DNA of 64,000 bases from Bosea sp. ANAM02 (GCF_011764485.1 NZ_AP022848.1:2322001-2386000), one strand, 5' to 3'. Positions 42,659 to 53,842 are shown, counted from the stretch's first letter. Translations and numbers: made by a program. Notes: generated by a model not told the origin, from the letters alone.

Positions 42659-44101
42659 TCAGCGCGCGTTCGAAAATGCCTTCCGGCTCAGAACGGTCCT
42701 GAACAGGATCGTGATGTCCAGCCAGAGCGACCAGTTGTCGATGTACCAGTGGTCGTAGGCGACACGTCGCGCCATCTTGTCGTCGGTATCGGTCTCGCCG
42801 CGCAGGCCGTTGACCTGGGCCCAGCCGGTGATGCCGGGCTTGACGTTGTGGCGGCGTGCATAGTTGGCGATCTTGCGCTCGAACTCGACGTCATGCGCCA
42901 GGGCGTGCGGGCGCGGCCCGACAAGCGACATGTCGCCGGCGAGCACGTTCAGGAACTGTGGCAATTCGTCGAGATTGTAGCGCCGGAGCAGGTGGCCGAG
43001 GCGGGTGATCCGGGGATCGTTGCGCTTGGCCTGGACGACGACCTGGCCGTCGTCGGTCGTCGTCATCGTCCTGAACTTGAAGATACGGAAAGCCTGCTGG
43101 TTGAAGCCGTAGCGGCGCTGGCGGAAGAGCACGGGGCCGGGCGAGTCGAGCCGGATCATCGCCGCGATCAGCAGCAGCAGCGGCAGGGTCAGGACGATGC
43201 CGCAGGAGGCGGCCACGATGTCGAAGGCGCGCTTGACCGCGATCTCGGCCGCCGAGAGCGGCTGGCGGGTCAGGCGCAGGCTCGACAGTGTGCCGGTATG
43301 CACGACATGCGTCCCGCTGAAGCGCTCCATGATCGGCTCGGGCGCCAGATGGATCGCGACCGGCAGGTTCATGAAGGCGTCGACGCAAGCGGAGATGGTG
43401 TGCTGCTCGGCCCAGGGAATGGCGATGAAGACCGCATCCGGCCGCTTCGCCCGGCAGTTCGCCACGGCGGCGGCCAGGTCGGCAGCGAGCGCGGCCGTGC
43501 CGGTCCCGTCGGGCGATTTCAGGAATGCGACATCGGTGACGGCAAAGCCCATATGCCAGGGCTTGTGCCGCGACACGAAGGCCATGATGTTCGCTTCGCG
43601 GCCGATCAGGAAAGCGCGCTCTGCGGTGATCCGGCCGGACCGGCTCCCGGCCGCCACCAGCCTGACGATGATCGAGCGCGAGAGTGCGATCACCGGAACG
43701 CCGGAGAAATAGGTCGCGACCATCACGGCACGCGAATAGTGATCGGCGATCTTGGCGAGAAACAGCAGCGCCAGGAAGGCGACCATCGTGATGTTCCAGA
43801 CGGCGAAGGCGGAGCCCATCTGCCCCTGTGCGGCGAGGTAGTTGCCGATCTGATAGCGGCCGCGCATCAGGTTGACGAAGACGAACAGCGTCGCGAGCAT
43901 CGCCGCCAGTTCTCGCGTGGAGCGGTCGACGCCCGGCAGGCCGGTGGCGCCGAGGTGATAGGCGAATGAAACCGCGTAGACGAGCGCGGCAACCACGGCG
44001 GCATCGCTTGCCGCGGTAAGAGGGCCGAGCCAAAGGCGCCAGGCGCTCGACCGGTTGTCTGGCAGGGCCTGCGGCACACCCCTCAGATCGTTGACGCTCA
44101 T
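42659..44101 (-). CDS. exopolysaccharide-initiating sugar transferase (WbaP/WcaJ type)
   Basis: A 480-residue polyprenyl-phosphate hexose-1-phosphate transferase: four to five N-terminal membrane helices, a middle CoA-binding-like soluble domain, and a C-terminal bacterial sugar transferase domain with KRAFDIVAASCGIVLTLPLL, RFGFN-like RYGFNQQAFRIFKFRTM, LRRYNLDELPQFLNVLAGDM and GPRPHALAHD. It moves a sugar phosphate from a UDP-sugar to undecaprenyl phosphate at the inner membrane, the first step of repeat-unit synthesis. The start is one of four Met codons (44245, 44161, 44125, 44101); 44101 has GGGGTCAG before it. No other exopolysaccharide genes are near, other than a WecG-like relic. Confidence 0.9.
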   Translation of the reverse strand: MSVNDLRGVPQALPDNRSSAWRLWLGPLTAASDAAVVAALVYAVSFAYHLGATGLPGVDRSTRELAAMLATLFVFVNLMRGRYQIGNYLAAQGQMGSAFAVWNITMVAFLALLFLAKIADHYSRAVMVATYFSGVPVIALSRSIIVRLVAAGSRSGRITAERAFLIGREANIMAFVSRHKPWHMGFAVTDVAFLKSPDGTGTAALAADLAAAVANCRAKRPDAVFIAIPWAEQHTISACVDAFMNLPVAIHLAPEPIMERFSGTHVVHTGTLSSLRLTRQPLSAAEIAVKRAFDIVAASCGIVLTLPLLLLIAAMIRLDSPGPVLFRQRRYGFNQQAFRIFKFRTMTTTDDGQVVVQAKRNDPRITRLGHLLRRYNLDELPQFLNVLAGDMSLVGPRPHALAHDVEFERKIANYARRHNVKPGITGWAQVNGLRGETDTDDKMARRVAYDHWYIDNWSLWLDITILFRTVLSRKAFSNAR

Positions 44102-44286
44102 TCTGACCCCAGCCGGCTTCAGCATGTTCCGCAACGGCACAAAATGCCGGCGCGAAACCATGATCGGCAAAGGGGTGGCAAGCGGCGTGCCGGGCGACGC
44201 GGGTCGGATCGGGGCGGATAGAGATCCGATCGGCTGGAAGGGCAAAGCGCGGCGCCCGGGACCGAAGGCTGCTGTCCGCGGCCGTA

Positions 44287-44661
44287 TCAGGCGGGCTTGC
44301 GGAGCCGATGGGCCATCATGTCGAAGGCGGCGGCGACGGCGCTGCCAAGCGTGGCGCCGGCGATCTTGATCATCGCGTCATGGGGCAGGCCATGACGGGT
44401 CTCCTCGAGAGTCTGAAGCCACTCCAGGCCCATCGCGAGGGCGACGATGCCAGCCAGCACGAGCCAGCGCTGCCGCGGATAGGCGAAGGCGAAGGTCGCT
44501 CCAGCAGCGAAATAGGCGAGGAAACGCTCGACATCCGCTCCCAGGAACGGGATGTGCGGGCGAGCTTCGATCGGCGAGAGCGTCGAGAACAGGATCGTGA
44601 GCAGGGCGGCCCAGCCGGCGAACAGAGCCACGCGACGAAGCTTTTCAAGCGAGGTGAACAA
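44287..44661 (-). CDS. VanZ-like family membrane protein
   Basis: A protein of about 124 residues with four membrane helices of the VanZ type: ALFAGWAALLTILFSTLSP, then RPHIPFLGADVERFLAYFAA, RQRWLVLAGIVALAMGLEWLQ and KIAGATLGSAVAAAFDMM. The ETRHG...HDAMIK element replaces the usual E-x-x-Q...R-x-x-x-xDxxxN. Role unknown. The start is set at a TTG where the VanZ homology begins; the frame continues upstream through a low-complexity Arg-rich segment, which may instead be part of the protein. Confidence 0.65.
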   Translation of the reverse strand: MFTSLEKLRRVALFAGWAALLTILFSTLSPIEARPHIPFLGADVERFLAYFAAGATFAFAYPRQRWLVLAGIVALAMGLEWLQTLEETRHGLPHDAMIKIAGATLGSAVAAAFDMMAHRLRKPA

Positions 44662-44899
44662 AACCGGGCTCCGGACGAACGGCGGGGCGGGCAGGCAAGA
44701 TCGGGACCAGCACCGGCGGAATCGCGCGCGAGCAGGGTATGCGACAGTCTTATGACGATGCAAAAACGACGAAGTAATGGCAGCACCGGGATATTGACCG
44801 AAGCTCATGAAATTTCTCTTCAATCCGGTCCGGCGATATGCTCCGGTGGTTGAGCTTGCGCCAGCCCGACAGGCCGCCTCGTCCGCAAATGGAGACCAG

Positions 44900-45649
44900 A
44901 TGATCGATATGTCTGCAGGAGCCCCGTCGGCGCGGATCGCACGCGGCGGCAAGGCGATCTACGGCGTTCCGCTGGGTATCCTGATGCTGGAGGCCCGCTT
45001 TCCGCGCATTCCCGGCGACATGGGCAATGGCACGACCTGGCCCTTTCCGGTGCTGTATCGTGTCGTGGGAGGCGCCAGCCCCGAGAAGGTGGTGCTCAAG
45101 GGCGCGGCGGGCCTGCTGCCGGACTTCATCGAGGCGGCGCGCGACCTCGTGCGGCTCGGCGCCGAGGCGATCACCACCAATTGCGGTTTCCTTTCGCTGT
45201 TCCAGCGCGAACTCGCGGAGGCCGTCGGCGTGCCCGTGGCGACCTCCTCGCTGATGCAGGTGCCCTGGGTGCAGGCGACGCTGCCGCCCGGCAAGCGCGT
45301 CGGTGTCGTCACCGTCTCGGCGGCGACGCTGACGCCCAAGCATCTGGAGGCGGCGGGCGTGCCGCTCGATACGCCCGTCACCGGCACGGAGAACGGGCGC
45401 GAATTCTTCCGCGTCCTGATCAAGGCCGAGAAGGACGACATGGATGTCGAGCTCGCCCGGCAGGACGTGGTGCAGGCGGCGCTCGATCTCGTCGCCCGCC
45501 ATCCGGATGTCGGTGCGATCGTGCTCGAATGCACGAACATGCCGCCCTATGCGGCCGATGTGCAGGCGGCGACCGGGCTGCCGGTCCATGACATCTATTC
45601 ACTGATCAACTGGTTCCATGCCGGCTTGAGGCCGCGCCGCTTCGGCTGA
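44900..45649 (+). CDS. aspartate/glutamate racemase family protein
   Basis: A 249-residue two-domain protein of the Asp/Glu/hydantoin racemase superfamily. The two cysteine positions are present: TTNCGFLSLFQ in the first half and LECTNMPPYAAD in the second. The rest fits the family (VGVVTVSAATLTPKHL). It may racemise or decarboxylate a small acid; the substrate is not clear. GGAGACC precedes the ATG. The longer frame upstream includes an Arg-rich part that does not fit. Confidence 0.85.
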   Translation: MIDMSAGAPSARIARGGKAIYGVPLGILMLEARFPRIPGDMGNGTTWPFPVLYRVVGGASPEKVVLKGAAGLLPDFIEAARDLVRLGAEAITTNCGFLSLFQRELAEAVGVPVATSSLMQVPWVQATLPPGKRVGVVTVSAATLTPKHLEAAGVPLDTPVTGTENGREFFRVLIKAEKDDMDVELARQDVVQAALDLVARHPDVGAIVLECTNMPPYAADVQAATGLPVHDIYSLINWFHAGLRPRRFG

Positions 45650-45714
45650 ACTTATCCCCGGTCATTCCAGCCGCCCGATAATCCGCCTCGCTGAAATCCC
45701 GCCCGCGAGGCTCC

Positions 45715-47109
45715 ATGACCGATACGCCCCGTCTTTCCCTGCCGCTGCTTGCCGCCGGGCAGGCGCAGAAGCACGTCACCCATAACGACGCCCTGATCCG
45801 TCTCGACGGGCTGATCCACCTCACCGTCGACAGCCGGACGCAGACCGCGCCGCCGGTGTCGCCGACCGAACTCTCGGCTTATATCGTGCCGTCCGGCGGC
45901 ACGGGAGCCTTCGCCGGCCGCACCGATCAGGTCGCGCTGTTCGAGGATAGCGGTTGGACGTTCCTGTCGCCGCGCGCCGGCTGGCAAGCCTGGGTGATCG
46001 ACGAAGTCGAGCACAATATCTGGACCGGCACGGAATGGCGCCGCGACAGCCCGCTCAGCAGCCTCGGTGCCGAACGCTGGGGCGTGAACGCGACCGCGGA
46101 TACGACCAACCGATTCGCGGTGTCCGCGGATGCCAGCCTGTTCAACCATGCCGGGAGCGATCATCGCCTGAAGATCAACAAGAACGCGGCGGGCAATACC
46201 GCGAGCCTGCTGTTCCAGAGCAACTGGTCGGGCCGGGCCGAGTTCGGGCTGGCCGGCGACGACGATTTCCGGGTCAAGGTCAGCGCCGACGGCTCGGCCT
46301 GGCATGATGCCGTTGCGATCGACCGTGCGTCGGGGAGCGTCGCCTTGCCGGGCTCGCCCTGGGCTACGGCGGCGAATCTGCTGGTCAATGGCGACATGGC
46401 GGTCAACCAGCGAGTCTTTGCCGGCGGCGCCCTGGCTGCCGGTACCTACGGCTTTGATCGCTGGAAGGCGGCGACGGGCGGTGCGAACCTTTCGCTTAGC
46501 GGCTTCACGATCACATTGACCTCGGGTGCGATCATCCAGCCGGTCGAGCCTGCTTTATGGGGGCTCGACTCCTTCGCCGGGCTGCCATTGACGCTCTCGG
46601 TCGAGAACCTCACCGGCGGCAGCCTCGCGGTCGCGATCGGCAGCCAATCCGGCACGATCACGGCGGGGGCGGGGCGCCGCTCGGTGACGCTGACGCCCGC
46701 TGCCGGCGACACCGGCGTGCTGCAGGTGCAGCTCTCGCCGAGCGCGGGCACCGTCAGCTTCGCCCGGATCAAGCTGGAGCATGGGCCGCTTGCCACCCGC
46801 TGGTCCGCCCGTCCCTTGTCCGTCGAGCAGATGCTGTGCCGGCGCTATTTCCTGAAGCAGGACGGGCAGGTGCTGATCGATGCCTATCAGGCCGCGGCGG
46901 CGACGAGCCGGCAGAGCTTGACGTTCCCGATACCGATGCGGGCGACGCCGAGCGTCACGGCCGCGGTCTCGCTGGAGATCAATGTGCAGGGCACCGACAG
47001 GGGCGTCGTCGCGCAATCCTCTGAGCGCGCCTATGCCTATGTCACCGCGCAAGCGCTGGGGCGGGTGAGGGCGGCTTTCGACGCCATCACCTTCGATGCG
47101 GAGCTGTAG
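45715..47109 (+). CDS. DUF2793 domain-containing protein (phage/GTA-like)
   Basis: A 464-residue protein. Residues 1-100 are the DUF2793 domain: LSLPLLAAGQAQKHVTHNDAL, then LFEDSGWTFLSPRAGW and WTGTEWR. The middle and C-terminal parts are beta-rich and similar to tail-fibre-like modules (GLAGDDDFRVKVSADG, SWATAANLLVNGDMAVNQR-like). DUF2793 proteins occur in phages and gene transfer agent clusters of alphaproteobacteria. No head, tail or packaging genes are near, so this copy stands alone. Whether it is a relic or has a cell-surface role is open. Confidence 0.8.
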   Translation: MTDTPRLSLPLLAAGQAQKHVTHNDALIRLDGLIHLTVDSRTQTAPPVSPTELSAYIVPSGGTGAFAGRTDQVALFEDSGWTFLSPRAGWQAWVIDEVEHNIWTGTEWRRDSPLSSLGAERWGVNATADTTNRFAVSADASLFNHAGSDHRLKINKNAAGNTASLLFQSNWSGRAEFGLAGDDDFRVKVSADGSAWHDAVAIDRASGSVALPGSPWATAANLLVNGDMAVNQRVFAGGALAAGTYGFDRWKAATGGANLSLSGFTITLTSGAIIQPVEPALWGLDSFAGLPLTLSVENLTGGSLAVAIGSQSGTITAGAGRRSVTLTPAAGDTGVLQVQLSPSAGTVSFARIKLEHGPLATRWSARPLSVEQMLCRRYFLKQDGQVLIDAYQAAAATSRQSLTFPIPMRATPSVTAAVSLEINVQGTDRGVVAQSSERAYAYVTAQALGRVRAAFDAITFDAEL

Positions 47110-47112
47110 CGC

Positions 47113-48035
47113 TCACTCGCTGACGAGCTTGCGGGCGCGCAGCAGGGCGAGAAGCCCTTCGTCGCGGCGCTCCTCGAGCTGCGCGATCGTGCGGCCCGCC
47201 GCCTCCTCGGCGACGCCCTCGATGATCTTGTGCTGGAGGTCCGCGTCGAGCGAGGGCGTGCCGAGCGACTGCCAGCGCCGGACCTGGCTCGGGCCGAGAT
47301 GGGCGAGATAACCGGCGATGCCGCCTTCGCCGCCGCCGAGATGATAGGTCATGTGCGGACCCATCAAAGCCCAGCGCAGGCCGGGGCCGTTGCAGAGCGC
47401 GGCATCGATCTCGGCGACGCTGGCGACGCCCTGCTCGACCAGATGGACGGCTTCGCGATAGAGCGCCGAGGCCAGCCGGTTGGCGACATGGCCGGGCATC
47501 TCACGCTGGAGGATGACCGGGCGCCGGTCGAGGCTGCGATAGAAGGCGGCGGCGCGCGCCACGACGGCCTCGTCCTCGCCGACGACTTCGACCAGCGGCA
47601 CGAGATGCGGCGGGTTGAACGGATGGGCGACGATGACCCGGCGCTTGTCCCGGCAATCGGCGACGATCGCGCTGCGCAGCAGGGCCGAGGTGCTGCTGGC
47701 GACGATGACTTCGGGCGGCAAAGCCGCATCGAGCCGGGCGAGAAGCGCGCGTTTGGCGGCCTCATTTTCCGGCCCGCTCTCCTGAACGAAATCAACGCCT
47801 TGCAGAGCTTCGTCGAGATCGCCGGTGAACTGATACTGGCCCGTATTGGCGAGCCCGAGCTCGGTGAGCTGGGCACGGGCGCGGTCGACCGCGTGGCGGA
47901 ACTTTTCCTCTGCGCCGGGCGCTGGGTCGTAGGCCACGACGTTCAGGCCGTGACCCATGGCGAGGGCGGCCCAGGAGCTGCCGATGAGCCCGGCGCCGAT
48001 GATGGCGATGCGCTCGATGTCGCGGATATCCTGCA

Positions 48036-48036
<1 letters not shown>
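47113..48036 (-). CDS. 3-hydroxyacyl-CoA dehydrogenase family NAD-dependent oxidoreductase
   Basis: A 307-residue NAD-dependent dehydrogenase. The Rossmann motif IAIIGAGLIGSSWAAL starts at residue 9, followed by NVVAYDP; the catalytic His is in VIVAHPFNPPHLVPLVEVV, with EMPGHVANRLASALYREA and the all-alpha C-terminal domain after it. The size and plan fit lambda-crystallin/L-gulonate 3-dehydrogenase and L-carnitine dehydrogenase as well as 3-hydroxybutyryl-CoA enzymes. The place in a sugar-acid type operon favours a polyol or aldonate substrate; this is inference. Its ATG overlaps the dehydratase stop (TGATG). Confidence 0.87.
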
Positions 48037-49769
<1,733 letters not shown>

Positions 49770-49809
49770 GGTCGTTTCCTCGGTGATATTTTTCGTTGGC
49801 TCAATGGCT

Positions 49810-49940
49810 TGTCATTCCGGGGCGGCTCGCAGAGCCGAACCCGGAACTCACGACTGGGTCGGACGATAGAAGCCCGCGGTGAAGGGCTCGCCCGGTCGTG
49901 GGTTCCGGGTTCATCGCTGCGCGATGCCCCGGAATGACAG
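49810..49940. repeat. dispersed intergenic palindromic repeat (type A)
   Basis: Third full copy of the GTCATTCCGGGGC ... GCCCCGGAATGACA element, here with GAACCCGGAACTCACGACTG and the inverted CGTGGGTTCCGGGTTC. It sits inside the catabolic cluster, between the dehydratase and aldolase genes, so it could lower expression of distal genes. Confidence 0.8.
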
Positions 49941-49943
49941 AGG

Positions 49944-50861
49944 TTATTCCGCTGCCGCGCGTTGGCTACCCCAGCCCGAGACGATGCCGCGCAGTTCGGC
50001 CCGCTCGGCCTCGTTCAGCTCGGGCAGGCCGGGGAGGCGGACCGGGCCGACATCGGTGCCGAGCAGGCCGAGCGCCTCCTTGACGACGGTGACATTGGCG
50101 CCGTTGCCGTATTTGGTGCGCAGCTTCTCGAAGCCGGCGATGGCGTCGACCTCGCGCCGCGCGGTGTCGTAGTCGCCGGCCTCCAGCGCGCGCCAGACGG
50201 CGAGAGAACGCTCCGGCGCGACATTGATCAGCCCCGAGGTGAAGCCACGGGCGCCGAGCGCATAGAAGGGCGCGGCCCAGCCTTCCGCGAGGCCGCAGAT
50301 CCAGTTGGCGGAGGAGCCCGCGGTCTCGCGCACGCAATCGGCGAGCAGCATCATGTTGCCCGAGGCGAATTTCACGCCGGCGACGTTAGGGTGGGTCGCG
50401 ACGCGGATCAGATCCTTCACGCCGATGGCGTCGGAGCGGATATAGGCGACCAGCGGGATCGGCAGCGCCTCCGCGATGGCGAGGATGTAGTCGGCCTGCG
50501 ATTGCGGGGCGGCGAAGGGGTCGAGCGGGTGATGCACCATCGCGGCATCGCAGCCGGCCTGGGCTGCGAGCTTGCCGGTGGCGATCGCTTCGCGCAGCGA
50601 GCGTCCGATGCCCGCCGTGACCAAAGCCTTGCCGGCTGCGGCTTCGGCAGCAGTGGCGTGCGAGCGCTCCACCTCCGCCGTCGTCATCGGGTAGAATTCG
50701 CCGGTATTGCCGGCCGAGACGATGTTGTGGATGCCGGCCTCGGCGATGCGCCGGACGATCCGGCCGGTCAGCGCCCAGTCTGCCTCGCCATCCGCCTTCC
50801 AGGCCGTGACATGGACGCCGGAAATGCCGCGAACCGCGCGGCGGACCTTGTCATGCGTCAT
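49944..50861 (-). CDS. dihydrodipicolinate synthase family aldolase
   Basis: A 305-residue (beta/alpha)8-barrel lyase. It has HNIVSAGNTGEFYPMTTAE, the Tyr in PLVAYIRSDAIG and the Schiff-base Lys in GVKFASGNMML. In sugar-acid pathways these aldolases split 2-keto-3-deoxy acids, or dehydrate and decarboxylate them to a semialdehyde. It overlaps the stop of the GntR gene by 11 bases, so the regulator and the aldolase are co-transcribed. The frame extends upstream but the domain starts at this ATG. Confidence 0.88.
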   Translation of the reverse strand: MTHDKVRRAVRGISGVHVTAWKADGEADWALTGRIVRRIAEAGIHNIVSAGNTGEFYPMTTAEVERSHATAAEAAAGKALVTAGIGRSLREAIATGKLAAQAGCDAAMVHHPLDPFAAPQSQADYILAIAEALPIPLVAYIRSDAIGVKDLIRVATHPNVAGVKFASGNMMLLADCVRETAGSSANWICGLAEGWAAPFYALGARGFTSGLINVAPERSLAVWRALEAGDYDTARREVDAIAGFEKLRTKYGNGANVTVVKEALGLLGTDVGPVRLPGLPELNEAERAELRGIVSGWGSQRAAAE

Positions 50862-51552
50862 AATCCAGTCCCTCCGCATCCGCGCCGAAGGCCAGCCATA
50901 TATGGGCCTTCGCCGAACGGACGATGTGACGGCGCATCCTGAGTTCGGCGCGCGCGGGATCGCGTGCCAGGAGCGCCTGGTAAATCTCCCGATGTTCCTC
51001 GAAGCCGCGACGGCGCTCATCGGGCTGCGAATGCAGGGCGATGCGCTGGGCATGGTCGTACATGCGCTGGCCGTCGAGGCGACGCTTCAGATAGGTGCAG
51101 CCGGAGATGCGATGGATCGCGCGATGATAGGCCTCGTTCAGTTCGACGAGGTCGTCGAGATCGCCATGCTCGGTCGCCTGCTCCATCTCGGCGATCAGCC
51201 TGCCGAGCTCGGCCGCGCCGGCCTCGGTGAGATGGTTGGCTGCGATATGGGCCATGACGCTTTCGAGCGCGGCGCGGCCCAGCGCCATCTCCAATGCCTG
51301 CCGGGGCGAGAATTCGACGAAGACGCCGCGGCGCGCTTCCGTCCGGACCAGCCCCTCGCTTTCGAGCTTGCGGATCGCGTCCTTCACCGGGGTCGTGCTG
51401 ACGCCGAGCATCTCGGCGAGGTTGCGTTCGTTCAGGCGCTCGCCATTGCGGAAGCGGCCGGCGACGATGGCACGGCGCAGGCGCTCGTGGACATGCTCGC
51501 GCAGGGAGCGCAGCAGGTCGGGCGCAACGGGTTCGACGGCAGGCTGCAGCAT
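50851..51552 (-). CDS. GntR family transcriptional regulator (FadR/FCD type)
   Basis: A 233-residue regulator. The winged helix-turn-helix (about 10-75) shows NERNLAEMLGVSTTPVKDAI and LVRTEARRGVFV; the C-terminal FCD domain (about 90-215) shows ELNEAYHRAIHRISG with metal-ligand Asp/His residues and MRRHIV. FCD-type GntR proteins respond to organic or sugar acids and mostly repress nearby catabolic genes. It is the first gene of the aldolase-dehydratase-dehydrogenase run. GGAAGAACC precedes the ATG. Confidence 0.9.
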   Translation of the reverse strand: MLQPAVEPVAPDLLRSLREHVHERLRRAIVAGRFRNGERLNERNLAEMLGVSTTPVKDAIRKLESEGLVRTEARRGVFVEFSPRQALEMALGRAALESVMAHIAANHLTEAGAAELGRLIAEMEQATEHGDLDDLVELNEAYHRAIHRISGCTYLKRRLDGQRMYDHAQRIALHSQPDERRRGFEEHREIYQALLARDPARAELRMRRHIVRSAKAHIWLAFGADAEGLDYDA

Positions 51553-51859
51553 GGTTCTTCCGGAGCGCCGGGCCTGCCCGCGTCGGCGCGGCTGCCGGCT
51601 TTGGCGCGCGACCATCAGACAGCACAAAGCCGGCGACGGCAATCCTGAAATTTCAGGTTTCAGGCCGTTGGCCCAGCGTACTGCTCAGAGCAAGCATCCG
51701 TCGCGTGGAAGACGAATGTAACGACCAAGTGCGCGGCCAAATCGTCATGCTCGCCGTCGTGGCGAGCATCCATGTCTTGAAGCCGTATCACCCGACAGAA
51801 GACGTGGATGGTCGGGACACGCCCGACCATGACGGAGAGGTTTCAACGGTGAAGCCGGG
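51553..51859. other. gap with repeat; probable promoter region of the GntR-led cluster
   Basis: A gene-free strip of 307 bp. The left 190 bp should carry the promoter of the GntR gene on the minus strand; no clear -35/-10 boxes or GntR palindrome stand out to the eye. The right part is the type C repeat at 51744-51833. Confidence 0.5.
51744..51833. repeat. dispersed intergenic palindromic repeat (type C)
   Basis: Second copy of the element at 14971-15061: GTCATGCTCGCCGTCGTGGC at the left end, ATCCATGTCTTGAA and GAAGACGTGGAT inside, and GGTCGGGACACGCCCGACCATGAC in outline at the right end. It separates the HpcH-type aldolase from the GntR gene. Confidence 0.75.
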
Positions 51860-52630
51860 TCAGCGCTGCCCGGCGAAGGCCTTGGCCAGCGCGTCGGCAT
51901 GCTTGGTCATGAGGCCGAGATCGGAGCCGACCGCGACGAAGCGATAGCCCCATTCGATATAGCGGCGCGCATCGGGCTCGGACGGCGTCAGGATCCCGGC
52001 CGGCTTGCCGATCGCGGTCAGGCGCTTCACCGCATCCTGGATCGCGGCCTGGACCTCCGGATGGCCGGGATTGCCGATATGGCCGAGCGAGGCCGAGAGG
52101 TCGGCCGGGCCGATAAAGACGCCGTCGACGCCGTCGACCGAGGCGATCTCCTCGATGCGGGCGAGGGCCTCTCCGGTCTCGACCTGCACCAGCACGCAGA
52201 TCTCGCCATCGGCGCGCTTGAGATAGTCCGGCACGCGGCCGTAATGGCTGCCGCGGCCGCTGACCGTGATGCCGCGGATGCCGGCGGGCGGGTAGCGGCA
52301 GGCTGCGACGGCCTTGCGGGCTTCCTCGGCATTCTGGACGAAGGGCACCAGCACGGCCTGCACGCCGATATCGAGCAGGCGCTTGAGCAGCACGGCGTCG
52401 TTCCAGGCCGGGCGGACGATCGGGGTCGCGGTGCCGCCCTTCAGGGCCTGCAACTGCGCGAGAACGTCGGGCGGCTCATTGGGGGAGTGCTCGGTATCGA
52501 CCAGGATCCAGTCGAAGCCGCTCTGGCTGATGATCTCGGAGACGATCGGGCTGCACAGGCTGCTCCACAACCCGATCTGAAGCTCGCCGCGCTTCAGCGC
52601 GGCCTTGAAGGCGTTGGCAGGCAGGTCCAC
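51860..52630 (-). CDS. HpcH/HpaI family 2-keto-3-deoxy sugar acid aldolase
   Basis: A 256-residue class II aldolase of the HpaI/GarL/RhmA type. The metal and substrate residues are recognisable in WILVDTEHSPNE, VLVQVETGEALA and FIGPADLSASLG, with GYRFVAVGSD at the end. Members split 2-keto-3-deoxy acids to pyruvate plus an aldehyde. The start is GTG, with GAGGGGAAA 6 bases before it. It stands just upstream of the GntR-led run on the same strand, separated by a repeat. Confidence 0.9.
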   Translation of the reverse strand: MDLPANAFKAALKRGELQIGLWSSLCSPIVSEIISQSGFDWILVDTEHSPNEPPDVLAQLQALKGGTATPIVRPAWNDAVLLKRLLDIGVQAVLVPFVQNAEEARKAVAACRYPPAGIRGITVSGRGSHYGRVPDYLKRADGEICVLVQVETGEALARIEEIASVDGVDGVFIGPADLSASLGHIGNPGHPEVQAAIQDAVKRLTAIGKPAGILTPSEPDARRYIEWGYRFVAVGSDLGLMTKHADALAKAFAGQR

Positions 52631-52831
52631 GGCGTTTCCCCTCGGGCGATTGGATTGGCGGCGCTTCCCGGCCGGCCGATGCCTGCTGGAGCGCGCTGGT
52701 CTGGTTAGATCATACCGGATCGGCGAAGGGACCCGACGGCAGGAGATGGCGGGGTTGCAGCTCGGTGGCGCGCGGCGCTTTGCGAGGGCCGAATCCCTGA
52801 TAGGTTGCGCTGCCCTGGAGACGGCCGCCTC

Positions 52832-53842
52832 ATGACCACCCCCATGCTGACCGAAGAGATCGCCCAGCGTTTTGCCCGGATCGCGCTCGGACATGTCCGT
52901 CGCGAATACCCGAACAAGCCCGATCATACGCTGGCCGGGCCGCAGGATGCGCAGACACCGAGCGCGCTGCATCCGGTGTTCTACGGCAGCTATGACTGGC
53001 ATTCCTGCGTGCACAGCTACTGGATGCTGGCGCGGCTGCTCAGGCGCCATCCGATGATGGAAGCAGCGGCCGATATCGTCGCGCTGTTCGATGCGCAGCT
53101 CGTCCCCGAGAAGATCGCGGTCGAATGCGCCTATCTCGCCCAGCCGACGGCGCGCGGCTTCAAGCGGCCCTATGGCTGGGGCTGGCTGCTGAAGCTCGCT
53201 GCCGAGCTCAACGGGCTCGATGACGGGCGCTGGGGCCGGGCGATTGCGCCGCTCGCCGAGGCCTTCGCCCAGCGCTTCCGCGATTTCCTGCCGATCGCGA
53301 CCTATCCGGTGCGCGTCGGCACGCATTTCAACACGGCTTTCGGGTTGCGGATGGCGGCCGACTACGCGGATGCGACCGGCGACGGCGCCTTCCTGACCCT
53401 GCTGCGCGAGACGGCGCTGCGCTGGTACGGGGCCGACGAGGATTGCCCGGCCTGGGGCGAGCCGAGCGGCGACGATTTCCAGTCCTCGGCGCTGATCGAG
53501 GCGGAATGCATGCGCCGCCTGCTGCCGGCGGAGCGTTTCCTGCCCTGGTTCGAGCGCTTCCTGCCGCGCATCGCGCAGCAGCAGCCGGCGATCCTGTTCA
53601 GGCCGGCGACGGTGAGTGACCGGACGGACGGCAAGATCGCCCATCTGGACGGGCTCAACCTCAGCCGCGCCTGGTGCTGGAGCGCGCTGGCTGCGGCGCT
53701 GCCGGAATGGGACGTGCGGCGCCCGGTCATCGCGGAAGCCGCGACGCTGCATCTCGAAGCCGGGCTGCCGCATATCGCCGGCGACTATATGGGCGAGCAC
53801 TGGCTTGCGACCTTCGCCGTGCTGGCGATCGAGGAACGATGA
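52832..53842 (+). CDS. DUF2891 domain-containing protein
   Basis: A 336-residue soluble, mostly alpha-helical protein of DUF2891. Marker segments are HPVFYGSYDWHSCVHSYWML around residue 50, RPYGWGWLLKLAAEL around 110, YPVRVGTHFNTAFGL around 160, and HIAGDYMGEHWLATFAVLA at the end. The fold resembles (alpha/alpha)6 barrels found in glycan-active enzymes, but no activity is established. ATG at 52832 was preferred over the extension from 52805. Confidence 0.87.
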   Translation: MTTPMLTEEIAQRFARIALGHVRREYPNKPDHTLAGPQDAQTPSALHPVFYGSYDWHSCVHSYWMLARLLRRHPMMEAAADIVALFDAQLVPEKIAVECAYLAQPTARGFKRPYGWGWLLKLAAELNGLDDGRWGRAIAPLAEAFAQRFRDFLPIATYPVRVGTHFNTAFGLRMAADYADATGDGAFLTLLRETALRWYGADEDCPAWGEPSGDDFQSSALIEAECMRRLLPAERFLPWFERFLPRIAQQQPAILFRPATVSDRTDGKIAHLDGLNLSRAWCWSALAAALPEWDVRRPVIAEAATLHLEAGLPHIAGDYMGEHWLATFAVLAIEER

